This document shows positions 51,943 through 62,012 of a stretch of DNA of 64,000 nucleotides, piece after piece. Within the stretch, counting starts at the first letter, position 1. Every line of letters starts with the position of its first letter. A model generated the notes under the pieces. That model was not told the origin of the DNA. It was given only the letters and a program-made list of their open reading frames with translations, and did not search any database. This stretch comes from CAXSBR01 sp964252015 (GTDB lineage: Bacteria > Actinomycetota > Actinomycetes > Mycobacteriales > Jatrophihabitantaceae), in the NCBI GenBank assembly GCA_964252015.1, contig CAXULW010000018.1, positions 1-64,000 of the forward strand. The letters are read 5' to 3'. A program made the position numbers and the translations under genes.

Positions 51943-53334
51943 ATGACCCAGCCGTCCGGACCCGGGCGTGGTCTGCTCCTGCTCGTTGCGGCCGCGTTCT
52001 TCATGGAGAACCTGGACGCGACGATCGTGACCACGGCCGCGCCGGCGATGGCGCGGTCACTGCACGTCTCGGCGACGGCCATCGGCGTCGCCATCACCGC
52101 CTACCTGGTCACGGTGGCCGCGGTGATCCCCGCGTCGGGCTGGGTGAGCGATCGGTGGGGGCCGCGGCGGACGTTCGCCCTTGCGGTGGTGGTGTTCACG
52201 CTCGCCTCAGGTGCCTGTGCGCTATGTACGTCGCTGCCCGAACTGACCGCGGCCCGCGTCGTCCAAGCCGCGGGCGGGGCCCTGATGGTGCCGGTCGGGC
52301 GTCTGACCGTCTTCCAGTCCACCGACCGGCGTGACCTGATCCGGGTCGTGGCCTGGCTCACCTGGCCGGCGCTGGCTGCCCCGGTCGCTGCCCCACTGAT
52401 CGGCGGTGCCCTCGTCACCTACCTGTCGTGGCCGTGGATCTTCGTCGTGAACCTGCCGCTCGGCGCGGTCGCGTTGGTCCTCACCCCGCGGCTCGTGCCG
52501 GGCCGCACGCCGCATCCGAGCCGGCCGCTGGACGTAGTGGGGGCACTGCTCAGCGCCACGAGTCTGGCCAGCTTGGTCTACGCGGCCGACCTCATCGCCT
52601 CGCCCGAGGACCATTGGCCGGCCGCGGCCGCGTTCGGTGGCGTTGGTCTGCTCCTCGGCATCGGCGCTGTGCGGCATCTGTTGCGCGCACCGCACCCGCT
52701 CGTCGATCTGCGCCCACTGCGGATACAGACGTTTCGGCTCCCCCACGCGGGCGGATCCTTGTTCCGCGCCTCGGTGTTCGCCGTGCCGTTCCTTCTGGCG
52801 CTGGAGTTACAGGACGGTTTTGGCTGGACGCCCCTACGGGCCGGGGTGTTCGTGATGTTCATCTTCGTAGGCAACTTGGGCATCAAGCCGACCACGACCG
52901 GGCTGCTGCGTCGGTTCGGGTTTCGCCGGGTTCTGCTATCGGCCATCATCGCCAGCGCCGTGTGCACCGCGTCGATCGCCGCGCTGAATCCGGGTACGCC
53001 CGTCGTCGCAATCGCCGCGCTGCTCATCGCCGGCGGAGCCGCCCGCTCGATCGGGTTCACCAGCTACAACACCATCGCGCTGGCCGACATCGAGCCGGGC
53101 GAGATGACCCAGGCCAGCACGTTGTCAAGCAGCCTGCAACAGCTGGCCCAGGGGCTCGGCATCGCCCTGGCCGCGCTCGCGTTTCGAGCCGGGGTCGTGG
53201 CGGCCGGATCGACGCCCGCGGGCGTGACTGCGTTCCGGATCGGGTTCGGGCTGATCGGGCTGGTGTGCCTGGCCGCGCTCCTGGACGCTTGGCGACTGCC
53301 CCATGACGCCGGGGCGGCGCTCACGGTTCCGTGA
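51943..53334 (+). CDS. DHA2-type MFS efflux transporter
   Basis: This 463-residue protein has about 13-14 membrane helices. Helix one contains ENLDATIVTTAAPAMA, a DHA2 (EmrB/QacA) hallmark, and the motif-A loop reads GWVSDRWGPRRTF. The DHA2-typical long helix with SWPWIFVVNLPLG follows. It probably exports drugs or a metabolite using the proton gradient. GGAGGT lies ahead of the ATG at 51943. No TetR partner lies next to it. Confidence 0.87.
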   Translation: MTQPSGPGRGLLLLVAAAFFMENLDATIVTTAAPAMARSLHVSATAIGVAITAYLVTVAAVIPASGWVSDRWGPRRTFALAVVVFTLASGACALCTSLPELTAARVVQAAGGALMVPVGRLTVFQSTDRRDLIRVVAWLTWPALAAPVAAPLIGGALVTYLSWPWIFVVNLPLGAVALVLTPRLVPGRTPHPSRPLDVVGALLSATSLASLVYAADLIASPEDHWPAAAAFGGVGLLLGIGAVRHLLRAPHPLVDLRPLRIQTFRLPHAGGSLFRASVFAVPFLLALELQDGFGWTPLRAGVFVMFIFVGNLGIKPTTTGLLRRFGFRRVLLSAIIASAVCTASIAALNPGTPVVAIAALLIAGGAARSIGFTSYNTIALADIEPGEMTQASTLSSSLQQLAQGLGIALAALAFRAGVVAAGSTPAGVTAFRIGFGLIGLVCLAALLDAWRLPHDAGAALTVP

Positions 53335-53591
53335 CGGCGCTGCGAGCCGGGCCATAACCGGTGGCCACCAAGCCGGGACCGCCCGTCCCTTCTAGCAGAG
53401 CGCCCATTTAGCAAACATTTGGCAAGGCCCTGGTCACCTGGCACACAGCCGGCCCGGGGCCGAGACTGAACCCTGTTGATCTTGGCGCCATCGAAGTCGG
53501 GTAGCGTTGGTGTGGTCTCAAGTTGAGGGCCGTTGGCAAATACGGCAAATTCTGATCTTGGCCATCTCGATCTTGGCCTCGGGCGCTAGAG

Positions 53592-54915
53592 CTCGGGGCG
53601 TCGCTCGTGCCGGTGGCTGCGCACGCCGCCTCGACCCCGCAGGCTACGGGCACACCGCTCGCTATCGCCCTGAGCGCTGACGTCTCCGGCACCGCCGTTC
53701 TCACCGCCAACGCCACCCCGGTCGACGTGAGCCCCGCCGGACCGGACGGCCAGCGTCGCCGACATCAGCACCACCTTGGGGCCAACTGTCGCGTTCGCCG
53801 CTGACGGGGCGATCAGCGCATCGGCCACGTCGGCGGCTGCCGAGAACCGAGGCACCTCACGGGTCGACCACCTGGACGCCACGATCCTGGGTTCAAACCC
53901 CGGTATCAGCGCAACCGTCCTGTCCGGTACCGCCACCTGCCCCGCCAGCGGCAGCACGGCCGCTGTCACCACGGTGGTCGGGTTGAACGTGTGCGGTACC
54001 ACAGTGGCCGCTACAGGGCGCGCGGTCGTCTCCACCGCGGTCACGGTCCCCGGCCTGGCCGGAGCCCAGCTCCATGCGACGGTGACCACTGGCGTGGAGA
54101 CCACCACCGCGACCACGGCCACAGCCACTGCGTTGACGGCCACGTTGACCTTGACCGGGACCCTGGACGGAGCACCGGTGACCATTCCGGCGGGCACGGT
54201 CGTTGCCGGGCACGCCACCTGCACCCGCCCGGGCCCCACCGCGAGGGGGTTGACGCCGCCCAGTGGTCCGACTGCGGGCGGGACCACGGTGAGCGTGACC
54301 GGGACCGGGTTCGTCGCGGGCCAAACCACCGTCACCATCGGCGGACACCTGGTGCCCGCAGCTGACGTCACCGTGACCAGCCCCACCACACTCACCTTCG
54401 CCACCCCCGCCCACACCGCCGGGCCGGTCACCGTCACCGTCACCACCCCGGGCGGAACGACCGCGCCGCAGGACTACACCTATCAGGTCGCTCCCACCGC
54501 GACGGGGTTGACGCCGCCCAGTGGTCCGACTGCGGGCGCGACCACGGTGACGGTGACCGGGACCGGGTTCGTCGCGGGCGAAACCACCGTCACCATCGGC
54601 GGGATCCTGGTGCCCGCAGCCGAGGTGACCGTGACCAGCCCCACCACCCTCACCTTCGACACCCCGGCCCACGCCGCCGGGCCGGTCCCCGTCACAGTCA
54701 CCACCCCGGGCGGAACCAGCACCACACGCGTGTTCACTTTTGACTCCAGCCAAGGTGCCGCGGGGGAATCAGGAAGCCGCGGTTCAGGCGACGGCCGCCT
54801 CCCCACTACCGGCGCGCCGATCCCGACGTTGGCCGGGTCAGCAGTTCTTCTCCTCCTCACTGGGGGACTGCTGTCGTTCGTGGGTCGCCGACGTCGCCCG
54901 ATCCCGATCAGGTAG
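53592..54915 (+). pseudogene. LPxTG cell-wall protein with IPT/TIG repeats, frameshifted
   Basis: The product starts with what looks like the end of a signal peptide (LGASLVPVAAHAA) and a secreted head (LAIALSADVSGTAVLTAN). Near 53745-53755 it shifts frame into TASVADISTTLGPTVAFAAD and the rest: two IPT/TIG domains, then RLPTTG, a hydrophobic helix (LAGSAVLLLLTGGLLSF) and an Arg-rich end, the classic sortase signal. No good start codon precedes the signal peptide, so both its front and one internal base appear to be lost. Starting in the second frame would give a protein without a signal peptide. Confidence 0.7.
54246..54740 (+). repeat. Two tandem 258-bp units encoding IPT/TIG domains
   Basis: The unit starting GGGGTTGACGCCGCCCAGTG at 54246 recurs at 54504, exactly 258 bases (86 codons) later. 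The two copies are nearly identical, so the duplication is recent or kept alike by gene conversion. Such repeats can expand or shrink by slippage. Confidence 0.85.
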
Positions 54916-55133
54916 CAGTCCGTGCCTCAGGACTAAGCACAAGCCGTTGCGAGCTGATCAAGTCCGATCCGGGCCGCGGCGGCTTGCGGCCAAGACGGGG
55001 TCCAGACCCTAACGGGCCGGGCACTGCCGTTGCGGACGTCCTGCGGTCCCAGTCACCAGTACGGCAGGTCGATACCTGCGTTGGCGCGGTCCACGCGTCG
55101 AGCCCGGTGCCGCATGCCGGAGCCAAGCCTCAC

Positions 55134-55787
55134 TCAGGTCATGCCGGGTTGAATCAGGCCGGTCTCGTAGGCCAGGACCACGGCTTGGGCGCGGTCGCGT
55201 AGTCGCAGTTTGGTCAGCACCCGGGTCACATGCGTTTTGACCGTGGCCTCGGACAGGAACAGGCGCCCGGCGATCTCCGCGTTGGAATAGCCGCGGCCGA
55301 TCTCGGTCAGCACTTCCTGCTCCCGTGGTGTCAGCGGGCCGAGTACCGCTGTGGACGTGACCCCGGGTTCCGGACGGCGGACGTATTCCTCGACCAGGCG
55401 CCGGGTGATCTGCGGCGCCAGCAAGGCCTCGCCGCGGGCGGCCGCGCGAACGGCATCGACAAGCGATTCCGGCATCGCGTCCTTGAGCAGGAAGCCACAG
55501 GCGCCGGCTTTCATCGCCGCGTAGACGTACTTGTCGAGGTCGAACGTGGTTAACATCAGGATCCGCGCGGGCACGTCGGCGAGCTGGCGGGTGGCCTCGA
55601 TCCCGTCCGTACCGGACATGCGCACGTCCATCAACACCACGTCGGGAACGGTCGAACGCACGACCCGAACGGCGTCGTCACCGTCGATCGCCTCGCCGAC
55701 GACCTGAAGATCGTCCTGCGAAGCGAGGATCGCGCACAGGCCGGCGCGGACCAGTCCCTGGTCGTCAGCCACGACAACGCGGATCAC
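55134..55787 (-). CDS. NarL/LuxR-type response regulator
   Basis: This 217-residue regulator has a receiver (VIRVVVADDQGLVRAGLCAI; Asp in DVVLMDVRMSG; Lys in FLLKDAM) and a LuxR helix-turn-helix (LTPREQEVLTEIGRGYSNAE, EATVKTHVTRVLTKLRL). GTG at 55787 overlaps the kinase stop by four bases. It receives phosphate from one or both tandem kinases encoded just upstream. Genes it controls are not evident. Confidence 0.92.
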   Translation of the reverse strand: MIRVVVADDQGLVRAGLCAILASQDDLQVVGEAIDGDDAVRVVRSTVPDVVLMDVRMSGTDGIEATRQLADVPARILMLTTFDLDKYVYAAMKAGACGFLLKDAMPESLVDAVRAAARGEALLAPQITRRLVEEYVRRPEPGVTSTAVLGPLTPREQEVLTEIGRGYSNAEIAGRLFLSEATVKTHVTRVLTKLRLRDRAQAVVLAYETGLIQPGMT

Positions 55788-56986
55788 GGTGTCGGTTCCA
55801 GCATGGGACGATTGTCGGCGAGAGGTAGCACGGCGTGCACCTCGAATCGCCCGTGCGCGCGCCCGGCCCACAACGTGCCGCTGAACATGGCCGCTCGTTC
55901 GCGCATCCCGGCCAGACCGTTACGCGAGCTCGACTCGCGCGCCGCACCGTTGCCAAGGGGCAGTTGGTTCGCAACGTCTAGGACCAGGTTGTCCTCGCTG
56001 CGCAGGATCGACGCCACTACCGGTGCGGTGCCGCCGTGTTTGAGGGCATTGGTCAACGCTTCCTGCAGGATCCGGTACGCGGCCAGTTCCGCGCCGGGTG
56101 ACGCCACGACCACCGGGTCGAGCCGCAGTTCGACGTCCAGGCCGGCGTCGCGGAAGCCCTGCACGAGCGCGGGCACGGACCCCAGCCCCGGTTGGGGGTG
56201 CAGGTCGACCGAGTCCAGACGGAGCACACCCAACGTCCGCCGCAGTTCCACCAGCGCCTCACGTCCGGTCTGCTCGGCCGTGCGCAGGCGGGGTTGGGTC
56301 GAGCCGTCGCGTTCGAGTTCCATCCGCGTCGCGCCGACCTGAACCACCATCAGGCTGACCGCGTGGGCGACGACGTCGTGCATCTCGACGGCGATGCGAG
56401 CGCGCTCGGACGCGACGGCGACCTCCGCACGGGCTCCTTGCTCCTCGGCCAGCGCGGCCAGCGTGTTCGACAACGCGCGTTGCTGTACATCAAAGCGGCG
56501 CATCGTGCGCCCGGCGATCCAGGCGATCAGGTACAACCCTCCGCTGAACGCGATGTTGCCCAGGCCGCGCGACGCCGGAACGTGCAGGTCCAGCGCGCCG
56601 GCCAGGACGAACCCGGTCGCCCACGCCCACCCGGCCGGCCAGCGGTCGGCCACCCGGGCCAGCGTGTAGACCATGATGCCGATCGGCAGGAAGTTGGCCC
56701 AGAAGTAGACCGTGTGCGCCAGGAAAACGGCCGGCAGCACGGCGGCACCGGTCATCACCGCGAAGGTGGCCCGCGGCGCGACGTGCCGGGTCATCAACGG
56801 CGCCGCCATCAACAGGGTGAGCGGGACATTGAGCCACGTCGGACCGCCTTTGTAGCCGTCGTCGCCGTGGGGAAAGAGCAGATCGAGCACGACCAGGACG
56901 GTGAAGAACGCACCGAGTAGCACGTCCCAGACCAGGGTCGGCACTCGCTTGGTCAGCGCGGCGCGCAACTGGGCCGGCGTCGTCAT
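55784..56986 (-). CDS. Sensor histidine kinase (second of a tandem pair)
   Basis: This 400-residue kinase has about five to six N-terminal membrane helices (to about 165), a HisKA_3 helix with phospho-His in RARIAVEMHDVVAHAVSLMV (about 200), and an HATPase domain (YRILQEALTNALKH, then RNGLAGMRERAAMFSGTL). ATG at 56986 lies in the ATGA overlap with the first kinase. It shares clear similarity with that kinase, so the pair arose by duplication, and both probably feed the same response regulator. Confidence 0.9.
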   Translation of the reverse strand: MTTPAQLRAALTKRVPTLVWDVLLGAFFTVLVVLDLLFPHGDDGYKGGPTWLNVPLTLLMAAPLMTRHVAPRATFAVMTGAAVLPAVFLAHTVYFWANFLPIGIMVYTLARVADRWPAGWAWATGFVLAGALDLHVPASRGLGNIAFSGGLYLIAWIAGRTMRRFDVQQRALSNTLAALAEEQGARAEVAVASERARIAVEMHDVVAHAVSLMVVQVGATRMELERDGSTQPRLRTAEQTGREALVELRRTLGVLRLDSVDLHPQPGLGSVPALVQGFRDAGLDVELRLDPVVVASPGAELAAYRILQEALTNALKHGGTAPVVASILRSEDNLVLDVANQLPLGNGAARESSSRNGLAGMRERAAMFSGTLWAGRAHGRFEVHAVLPLADNRPMLEPTP

Positions 56987-58206
56987 GACGTCACCCCCAC
57001 CGTCTGGACAAAATCGCCACCGGGCGTCAACGGCAGGACAGCGCGGATCTCGAACCCGCCGGCGGCCGGTCCGGCCCGCAGCGATCCGCTGAACATCGCC
57101 ACCCGCTCGCGCATCCCGACCAGGCCGTGTCGCCCGGACGGGACGACCGGCCCAGTCCGTGATTCGCCGATCGGGTTGCGGACGGTGACGGTCAGCTCCC
57201 GTCCGTCGGCCATCACCGCTGCGGCCGCCCACGTCTTGTCGCCGTATTTGAGCGCGTTGGTGAGCGCCTCCTGGACGATCCGATACGCCGCCAGTTGCAC
57301 GCTCGGCGACAGACCGTCGACATCGCCGAGGTCGAGCCGGACGTCCAATCCGGCGGCGCGGAATGCCTCGACCAGATCGCCAGCATCGGCCAGCCCGGGG
57401 ATCGACTCGGCGCGCGCGCCGCCCCCCTCGCGCAGCACACCGAGGGTGCGGTCGAGTTCGACCAACGCCTGGTGCCCGGTCTGCTCGGCCGCCCACAGCC
57501 GGCTGACGTCGATGGGGTGATGCTCCAGCTCGGTCCGGGCCGCGCCGATCTGGTTGATCATCAGGTGGACGGCGTGATCGATGACGTCGTGCATCTCGAC
57601 GGCGATGCGGGCCCGTTCGGCCGTGACCGCGGCCGCCTGGCGATGTGCCTGCTGTGCAGCCAGTTCCGCGAGCGCGGTGTTCAGTTCCGCGCCCTGTTCG
57701 CTCAGTCGGCGCAGGATTCGGCCGATCACCCACGGCACCACCCCGCAGACGAGGAAGGAGAACGGCGCGCTGGCCTCGTAGTGGAGCACAGCCGTCGGCG
57801 CCCCGAAGACCACCGCCCCGGTGAACGTGACCGGCGCGACCAACCAGGACCACCTCGTGAGCCAGCCCTGCCCGTAGCGAGTGACGCTGTACACGCTAAG
57901 CATCGACGGCAGCGAGTTGGCGAAGAAGAAGCTCGAATGGTCGTGAACCACGGCGAGGGCGAAGAAGCCCACGTGTACCAGCAGGAAGCTCGTGCCCGGG
58001 GCGATTCGCCGGAACACGAACGGCACGGCGAAGCAAACGACGACCAACACGTTCCAGGCGTGCGGACCGATCTGGTATCCGTCGCTGGCTCCGTCGTAGG
58101 CGTGCTCGCGGGGCTGCGATTCGACGAGGCCGATGACGAGAACGACCGCGGCGAGGATGACATCGACCACCAGCGGCGGGACCCGGAGCCACGCTCGAGT
58201 GAGCAT
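56983..58206 (-). CDS. Sensor histidine kinase (first of a tandem pair)
   Basis: This 407-residue kinase has N-terminal membrane helices (to about 180), HisKA_3 with phospho-His in RARIAVEMHDVIDHAVHLMI (about 215), and an HATPase domain (YRIVQEALTNALKYGD, RHGLVGMRERVAMFSGSL). ATG at 58206 was chosen because the first helix begins there. It differs from its neighbour mainly in the sensing region, so the two could detect different signals while sharing one regulator. Confidence 0.88.
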   Translation of the reverse strand: MLTRAWLRVPPLVVDVILAAVVLVIGLVESQPREHAYDGASDGYQIGPHAWNVLVVVCFAVPFVFRRIAPGTSFLLVHVGFFALAVVHDHSSFFFANSLPSMLSVYSVTRYGQGWLTRWSWLVAPVTFTGAVVFGAPTAVLHYEASAPFSFLVCGVVPWVIGRILRRLSEQGAELNTALAELAAQQAHRQAAAVTAERARIAVEMHDVIDHAVHLMINQIGAARTELEHHPIDVSRLWAAEQTGHQALVELDRTLGVLREGGGARAESIPGLADAGDLVEAFRAAGLDVRLDLGDVDGLSPSVQLAAYRIVQEALTNALKYGDKTWAAAAVMADGRELTVTVRNPIGESRTGPVVPSGRHGLVGMRERVAMFSGSLRAGPAAGGFEIRAVLPLTPGGDFVQTVGVTS

Positions 58207-58433
58207 GCCGCAGAGCCTAGGTCGGAACCGGCCCGCCGGCATCGCCACGGCGGAGTATTTCGCGCTGCCGGAGTACCTCCACGGAGGTACACGCTACGTC
58301 CCCAGCCGTACCGACCAGCGCCGAAGATGACCGCGCGGTGGTGACGGACGGCCAACTTCTGCCCGACGCGCCCGGGCGGCACTCGTTTCTAGCGTCCTAC
58401 CCACTTGCCCACCGCCTTCGATCGGAGCCCGTC

Positions 58434-59123
58434 ATGAACTTCTCGCTACTACGCCTTCGGATCGCGATGGCCGCCGCCGTCGTCGCGATCGTCGGCATCC
58501 TGACCGCGCCGGCGCTCGAGCCGTCCGGCGCCGAATCGGGTACCGCCAAGGCGTTCGCTCTCGCGCGAGCCCATGAAGGCGCGTTCATCGTCTCGGTCTG
58601 GGCCGATGTGATCGGCTTCTGCGCGGCGGCGTTCGCCGCGGTGACCGTGGGCGGTCTGATCCGCGGCCGCGGCGCGCGGCTCACCGCCACCGGCGGTTGG
58701 CTCACCAACGTGTCCATGCTGGCCATCGGCCTCAACCTGCTCGGCTTTGCCCAGATCGTCCTGGCCCAGCAGCCCGACCAGGCGGCGATGATCCACGCCT
58801 ACAACCAGATCAGTTCGAGTTCCGCGCTGGTCCCGTTCTTCGTCATCGCGTCGTTGAGCGTCGTCGGTCCGGTCGTCCTTGCGTTCGGACTCTGGCGGGC
58901 ACGGCAGATCGGCTGGTGGCTGCCGATGCTGGCCGTGTTGGCCGTGGCCTGGTTCGTGGCCCTCGGCAGCGGGGACAGCAACTCGACGCTGGGCGTGCTG
59001 GTCCAGATCCCGCTGTGCGTCGAGATCGGCGTGTGGCTGTGGATCCTGCGTCGCGCGAGCGTTCGTGGCGAGGAACTGGACGCACACACCGCCAACAAAT
59101 CCGCAGCGTCCATTTCGGTCTGA
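58434..59123 (+). CDS. Six-helix membrane protein of unknown function
   Basis: This 229-residue protein has about six hydrophobic helices, the first close to the N-terminus (MAAAVVAIVGILTAPAL). It resembles small membrane proteins often seen divergent from actinobacterial two-component kinases, but no family was recognised. It lies 227 bases from the start of the tandem-kinase operon, so it may belong to that regulon, and 33 bases before a secreted protein gene in the same direction, so those two may be co-transcribed. Confidence 0.75.
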   Translation: MNFSLLRLRIAMAAAVVAIVGILTAPALEPSGAESGTAKAFALARAHEGAFIVSVWADVIGFCAAAFAAVTVGGLIRGRGARLTATGGWLTNVSMLAIGLNLLGFAQIVLAQQPDQAAMIHAYNQISSSSALVPFFVIASLSVVGPVVLAFGLWRARQIGWWLPMLAVLAVAWFVALGSGDSNSTLGVLVQIPLCVEIGVWLWILRRASVRGEELDAHTANKSAASISV

Positions 59124-59156
59124 TCCGCAAACGCCCTTCCCTATCAGGAGAAAATC

Positions 59157-60020
59157 ATGAAACGTGCTCTTCCTCGACGAGCTTTAGCCGCCACGGTTCT
59201 GACGGTGGCCAGTTGCTTCGCCTTTGCTGCCCCGGCCTCGGCCGCCCGCGCGCCGACGAATGGGCTGCTCATCCGCGCGACCGATTCCACGTTCGTCGTG
59301 TCCGGCCACGCGCAGCCGGGTCGGGTCATGATCACGTTCGACAACGTCGGCCGCTACACGCACGAGATGAGTCTGGCCCGGCTGCGTCCGGGTGCGAGCC
59401 TGGCGCAGTTCAAGGTGGCGCTGGCGTCGGCTGACCCCGAGAGCGCGGCCGCCAAGCTCCTCATCGACCCCGACCACGAGATCAGCGGCCCGATTCCGCT
59501 CGCCGGGCACCGATCGGAGACGGTCACCGCTGCGTTGCCGGCCGGACACTACGTCGTGACGTCGTTCTTGCCCGGGCCGGCCGGCGTACCGCAGGATCTC
59601 CTCGGTCTGGTCAACGAGTTCACCCTGCGCGGTCCGCTCTCGGCGACGCACCCGCGCGCGGTGGACGGGATCGTAGTGCTGACCGACCACTCCATCCGGC
59701 TGCCCCGCGAATTCGCCCGCGGCGGGACGTTCGCCGTGCACAACGCAGGTCACGTCCCGCACGACCTGGCCCTGCTGCGACTCGGCAGGACCGGACCCAT
59801 CGGGTTCATCCGCTGCATGGATCACGCGTTCGTGGCGAACACCCCCGTCGACCGGTGCTCAGGTCGAATCAACGGCGGTATCAGCGAAATCCCCGCGCAC
59901 ACCACCGACTACCTGACCATTTACCTGCGACCGGGCCGATACGCCGACTTCTCGACTGCGGGCGCCGGGCCCACCGTCGACATCAAGGCCGGCCTGAACG
60001 GGCGGTTCACCGTCACCTAA
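59157..60020 (+). CDS. Secreted beta-sandwich protein, cupredoxin-like
   Basis: This 287-residue protein has a signal peptide (ALAATVLTVASCFAF, about 9-29). The body has two similar segments, TFVVSGHAQPGRVMITFDNV and RGGTFAVHNAGHVPHDLALL, with the His/Met-rich spacing of cupredoxin-like domains. No complete copper ligand set (His, Cys, His, Met) can be assigned, so metal binding is open. A strong AGGAGAAA ribosome-binding site precedes the ATG at 59157. It is probably co-transcribed with the membrane protein before it. Confidence 0.68.
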   Translation: MKRALPRRALAATVLTVASCFAFAAPASAARAPTNGLLIRATDSTFVVSGHAQPGRVMITFDNVGRYTHEMSLARLRPGASLAQFKVALASADPESAAAKLLIDPDHEISGPIPLAGHRSETVTAALPAGHYVVTSFLPGPAGVPQDLLGLVNEFTLRGPLSATHPRAVDGIVVLTDHSIRLPREFARGGTFAVHNAGHVPHDLALLRLGRTGPIGFIRCMDHAFVANTPVDRCSGRINGGISEIPAHTTDYLTIYLRPGRYADFSTAGAGPTVDIKAGLNGRFTVT

Positions 60021-60186
60021 CGGTGCGTTGTCAACAGAACGCCCCGGCATCGGCCCGCGATGAGGCTCGCCCCGGAGAGGGGCCCTTGCCGGGCAAGGTC
60101 AAACCCGCACCGGGCTCGGGCTTGGCCATCGCCAAGATCCGCGAGACCGTGCTGTCCTAGAGCGAGCCGGACGGTTGTCGAACCGA

Positions 60187-60822
60187 TCAGGCCAGACCCG
60201 TTTGGTAGGCAATGATGACGAGCTGCACCCGGTCACGCGCGTCGAGCTTGCTGAGCAATCGGCCGATGTGGGCCTTCACGGTGCCCTCTGAGATGAACAG
60301 CTCGTGGGCGATCTCGCTGTTGGTGCGACCGTTCGAGATCGCCTGCAGCACGTCGCGTTCGCGCTGAGTCAGCTCGTCCAGGCGGGACGGGTCAGTCGGC
60401 TGGCGCCGGACGAACTCCGCGATAAGCCTGCGGGTGGCGCTCGGTGCGAGGAGGGCGTCGCCACGGGCGACCACCCGGATCGCATCCGCGAGGCCAGAGG
60501 CCGAAAGGTCCTTGAGCAGGAACCCGCTGGCACCGGCGTTGAGCGCGCCGATTACGTATTCATCCAAGTCGAACGTCGTGAGCACCAGCACCGCCGGCGG
60601 GTCTGCGCGCTTCATGAGCTCGGCGGTGGCGTCTACGCCGTTCAGATTGGGCATCCGCACATCCATCAGGACGAGGTCGGGTCGCAGGCGGCTAGCTTGT
60701 TCCAGTGCCTGCAAGCCATCTGCGGCTTCACCAACCACGTCGATGTCGTCATGTGCGTTCAGGATCATGCGAAAGCCCGCGCGCATGAGTTCCTGGTCAT
60801 CGACCAGCAGGACCCTGATCAC
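60187..60822 (-). CDS. NarL/LuxR-type response regulator
   Basis: This 211-residue regulator has a receiver (IRVLLVDDQELMRAGFRMIL; Asp in DLVLMDVRMPN; Lys in FLLKDLS) and a LuxR helix-turn-helix (LTQRERDVLQAISNGRTNSE, EGTVKAHIGRLLSKLDA). GTG at 60822 overlaps the kinase stop by four bases. It is the third response regulator of this type in the window, and its pair is complete. Confidence 0.92.
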   Translation of the reverse strand: MIRVLLVDDQELMRAGFRMILNAHDDIDVVGEAADGLQALEQASRLRPDLVLMDVRMPNLNGVDATAELMKRADPPAVLVLTTFDLDEYVIGALNAGASGFLLKDLSASGLADAIRVVARGDALLAPSATRRLIAEFVRRQPTDPSRLDELTQRERDVLQAISNGRTNSEIAHELFISEGTVKAHIGRLLSKLDARDRVQLVIIAYQTGLA

Positions 60823-62012
60823 GTCAGGGTCGTCGGCAGGGCTGCGGTGACGACGAAGCTGCCGTCCTGGTGCGGCTCAGCGGTGACCACGCCCCCACAG
60901 AGCGCCGCGCGTTCCCGCATACCGGTCAGGCCGTGCCCGGATCCCCCGACAACCCCGGCACGTTGACGCCCTGAGCTTCCGCCGGAGTTTGCGATCCGGG
61001 TGCGGACGCAGTCGGCCTCATAGCGCAATTCCACTGACACCTCGCAGGGTCCGCTGTGCTTGAGGGCGTTGGTCAGCGCCTCCTGCACGATCCGGTAGGT
61101 CGAGAGCTCCACCGCGGCCGGCAGCGGCACCGGATCACCGACGATGGTGACCTTGGCGTTCAACCCGGCGGAGGCGGCGCGGTCAATGAGCTCACCCAGT
61201 TGACTCAGGGTCGGCTGCGGCTCAAGCAGAGCCGACTCGTCGGCTGTCCTCAGGACCCCCAGCAGGCGGCGCATTTCCCGCAACGCGTCCTGTCCGGTGG
61301 ATTCGATCACGGCAAAAGCCCCGGCCGCCTGATCCGGGTCTCGTGCCAGCATCGCCCGCCCGCCAACTGATTGCACGACAATCACGCTGACGGCGTGGGC
61401 GATGACGTCGTGCAACTCTCGAGCGATCCGGGCGCGCTCGTCCTGCAACGCGACCTGTGTCATCAGCACGTGGCGCTCTTCGGCCCGGTCTGCCCGGGCT
61501 GATTCCGCGCCGGCAAGCTGAGTGCGGCTGCGGGCCAGCGCGCCAAGCAGGTACGCGCCGACCATGAGCCCGAAGGTGAAGGAGTAGTCGCCCGGGCTGC
61601 TGTCGGGTTGAGTGCGCAAGGCCGCGACGACGCTGGTCACCGCGGCGGCGCCGAGGAGGATCACCCGCCGCTGATCGATCCGCAGACCGGCAGTGAAAGA
61701 TGCGCCCAGCAGGGCGAAGAACACCCCGATGCTCTGCGGCGTGCGGGTGAGGGACGAGAACACGGCCGTCGAGGCCAGCACCGTGGCGACAACCGGCACC
61801 GGCCAGCGCCGCGCGACCACCAACGGCAACGTGATCAACCCCGCCGCCGCGACCGCCAACGGCGGCCAGCCCCGCCAGTGATGGGTGCTGACGATCTCGC
61901 CGACGCTGACCGCGAACAGTCCTACCCCGACAAACGCCTCCAGGACGGCCTCTACGTGAGGACGGAGGCGATGCCATATCGGTGTCGGATTGATCAGTTC
62001 GGCCTGCGCCAT
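60819..62012 (-). CDS. Sensor histidine kinase, NarL/DesK-type
   Basis: This 397-residue kinase has an N-terminal membrane region of about five to six helices (to about 165), a HisKA_3 helix with phospho-His in RARIARELHDVIAHAVSVIV (about 190) and an HATPase domain (YRIVQEALTNALKHSG, GHGLTGMRERAALCGG). ATG at 62012 begins just before the first helix; the frame is open further but without similarity. Its divergent neighbour at 62219 encodes a secreted protein that is a plausible target. Confidence 0.9.
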   Translation of the reverse strand: MAQAELINPTPIWHRLRPHVEAVLEAFVGVGLFAVSVGEIVSTHHWRGWPPLAVAAAGLITLPLVVARRWPVPVVATVLASTAVFSSLTRTPQSIGVFFALLGASFTAGLRIDQRRVILLGAAAVTSVVAALRTQPDSSPGDYSFTFGLMVGAYLLGALARSRTQLAGAESARADRAEERHVLMTQVALQDERARIARELHDVIAHAVSVIVVQSVGGRAMLARDPDQAAGAFAVIESTGQDALREMRRLLGVLRTADESALLEPQPTLSQLGELIDRAASAGLNAKVTIVGDPVPLPAAVELSTYRIVQEALTNALKHSGPCEVSVELRYEADCVRTRIANSGGSSGRQRAGVVGGSGHGLTGMRERAALCGGVVTAEPHQDGSFVVTAALPTTLT

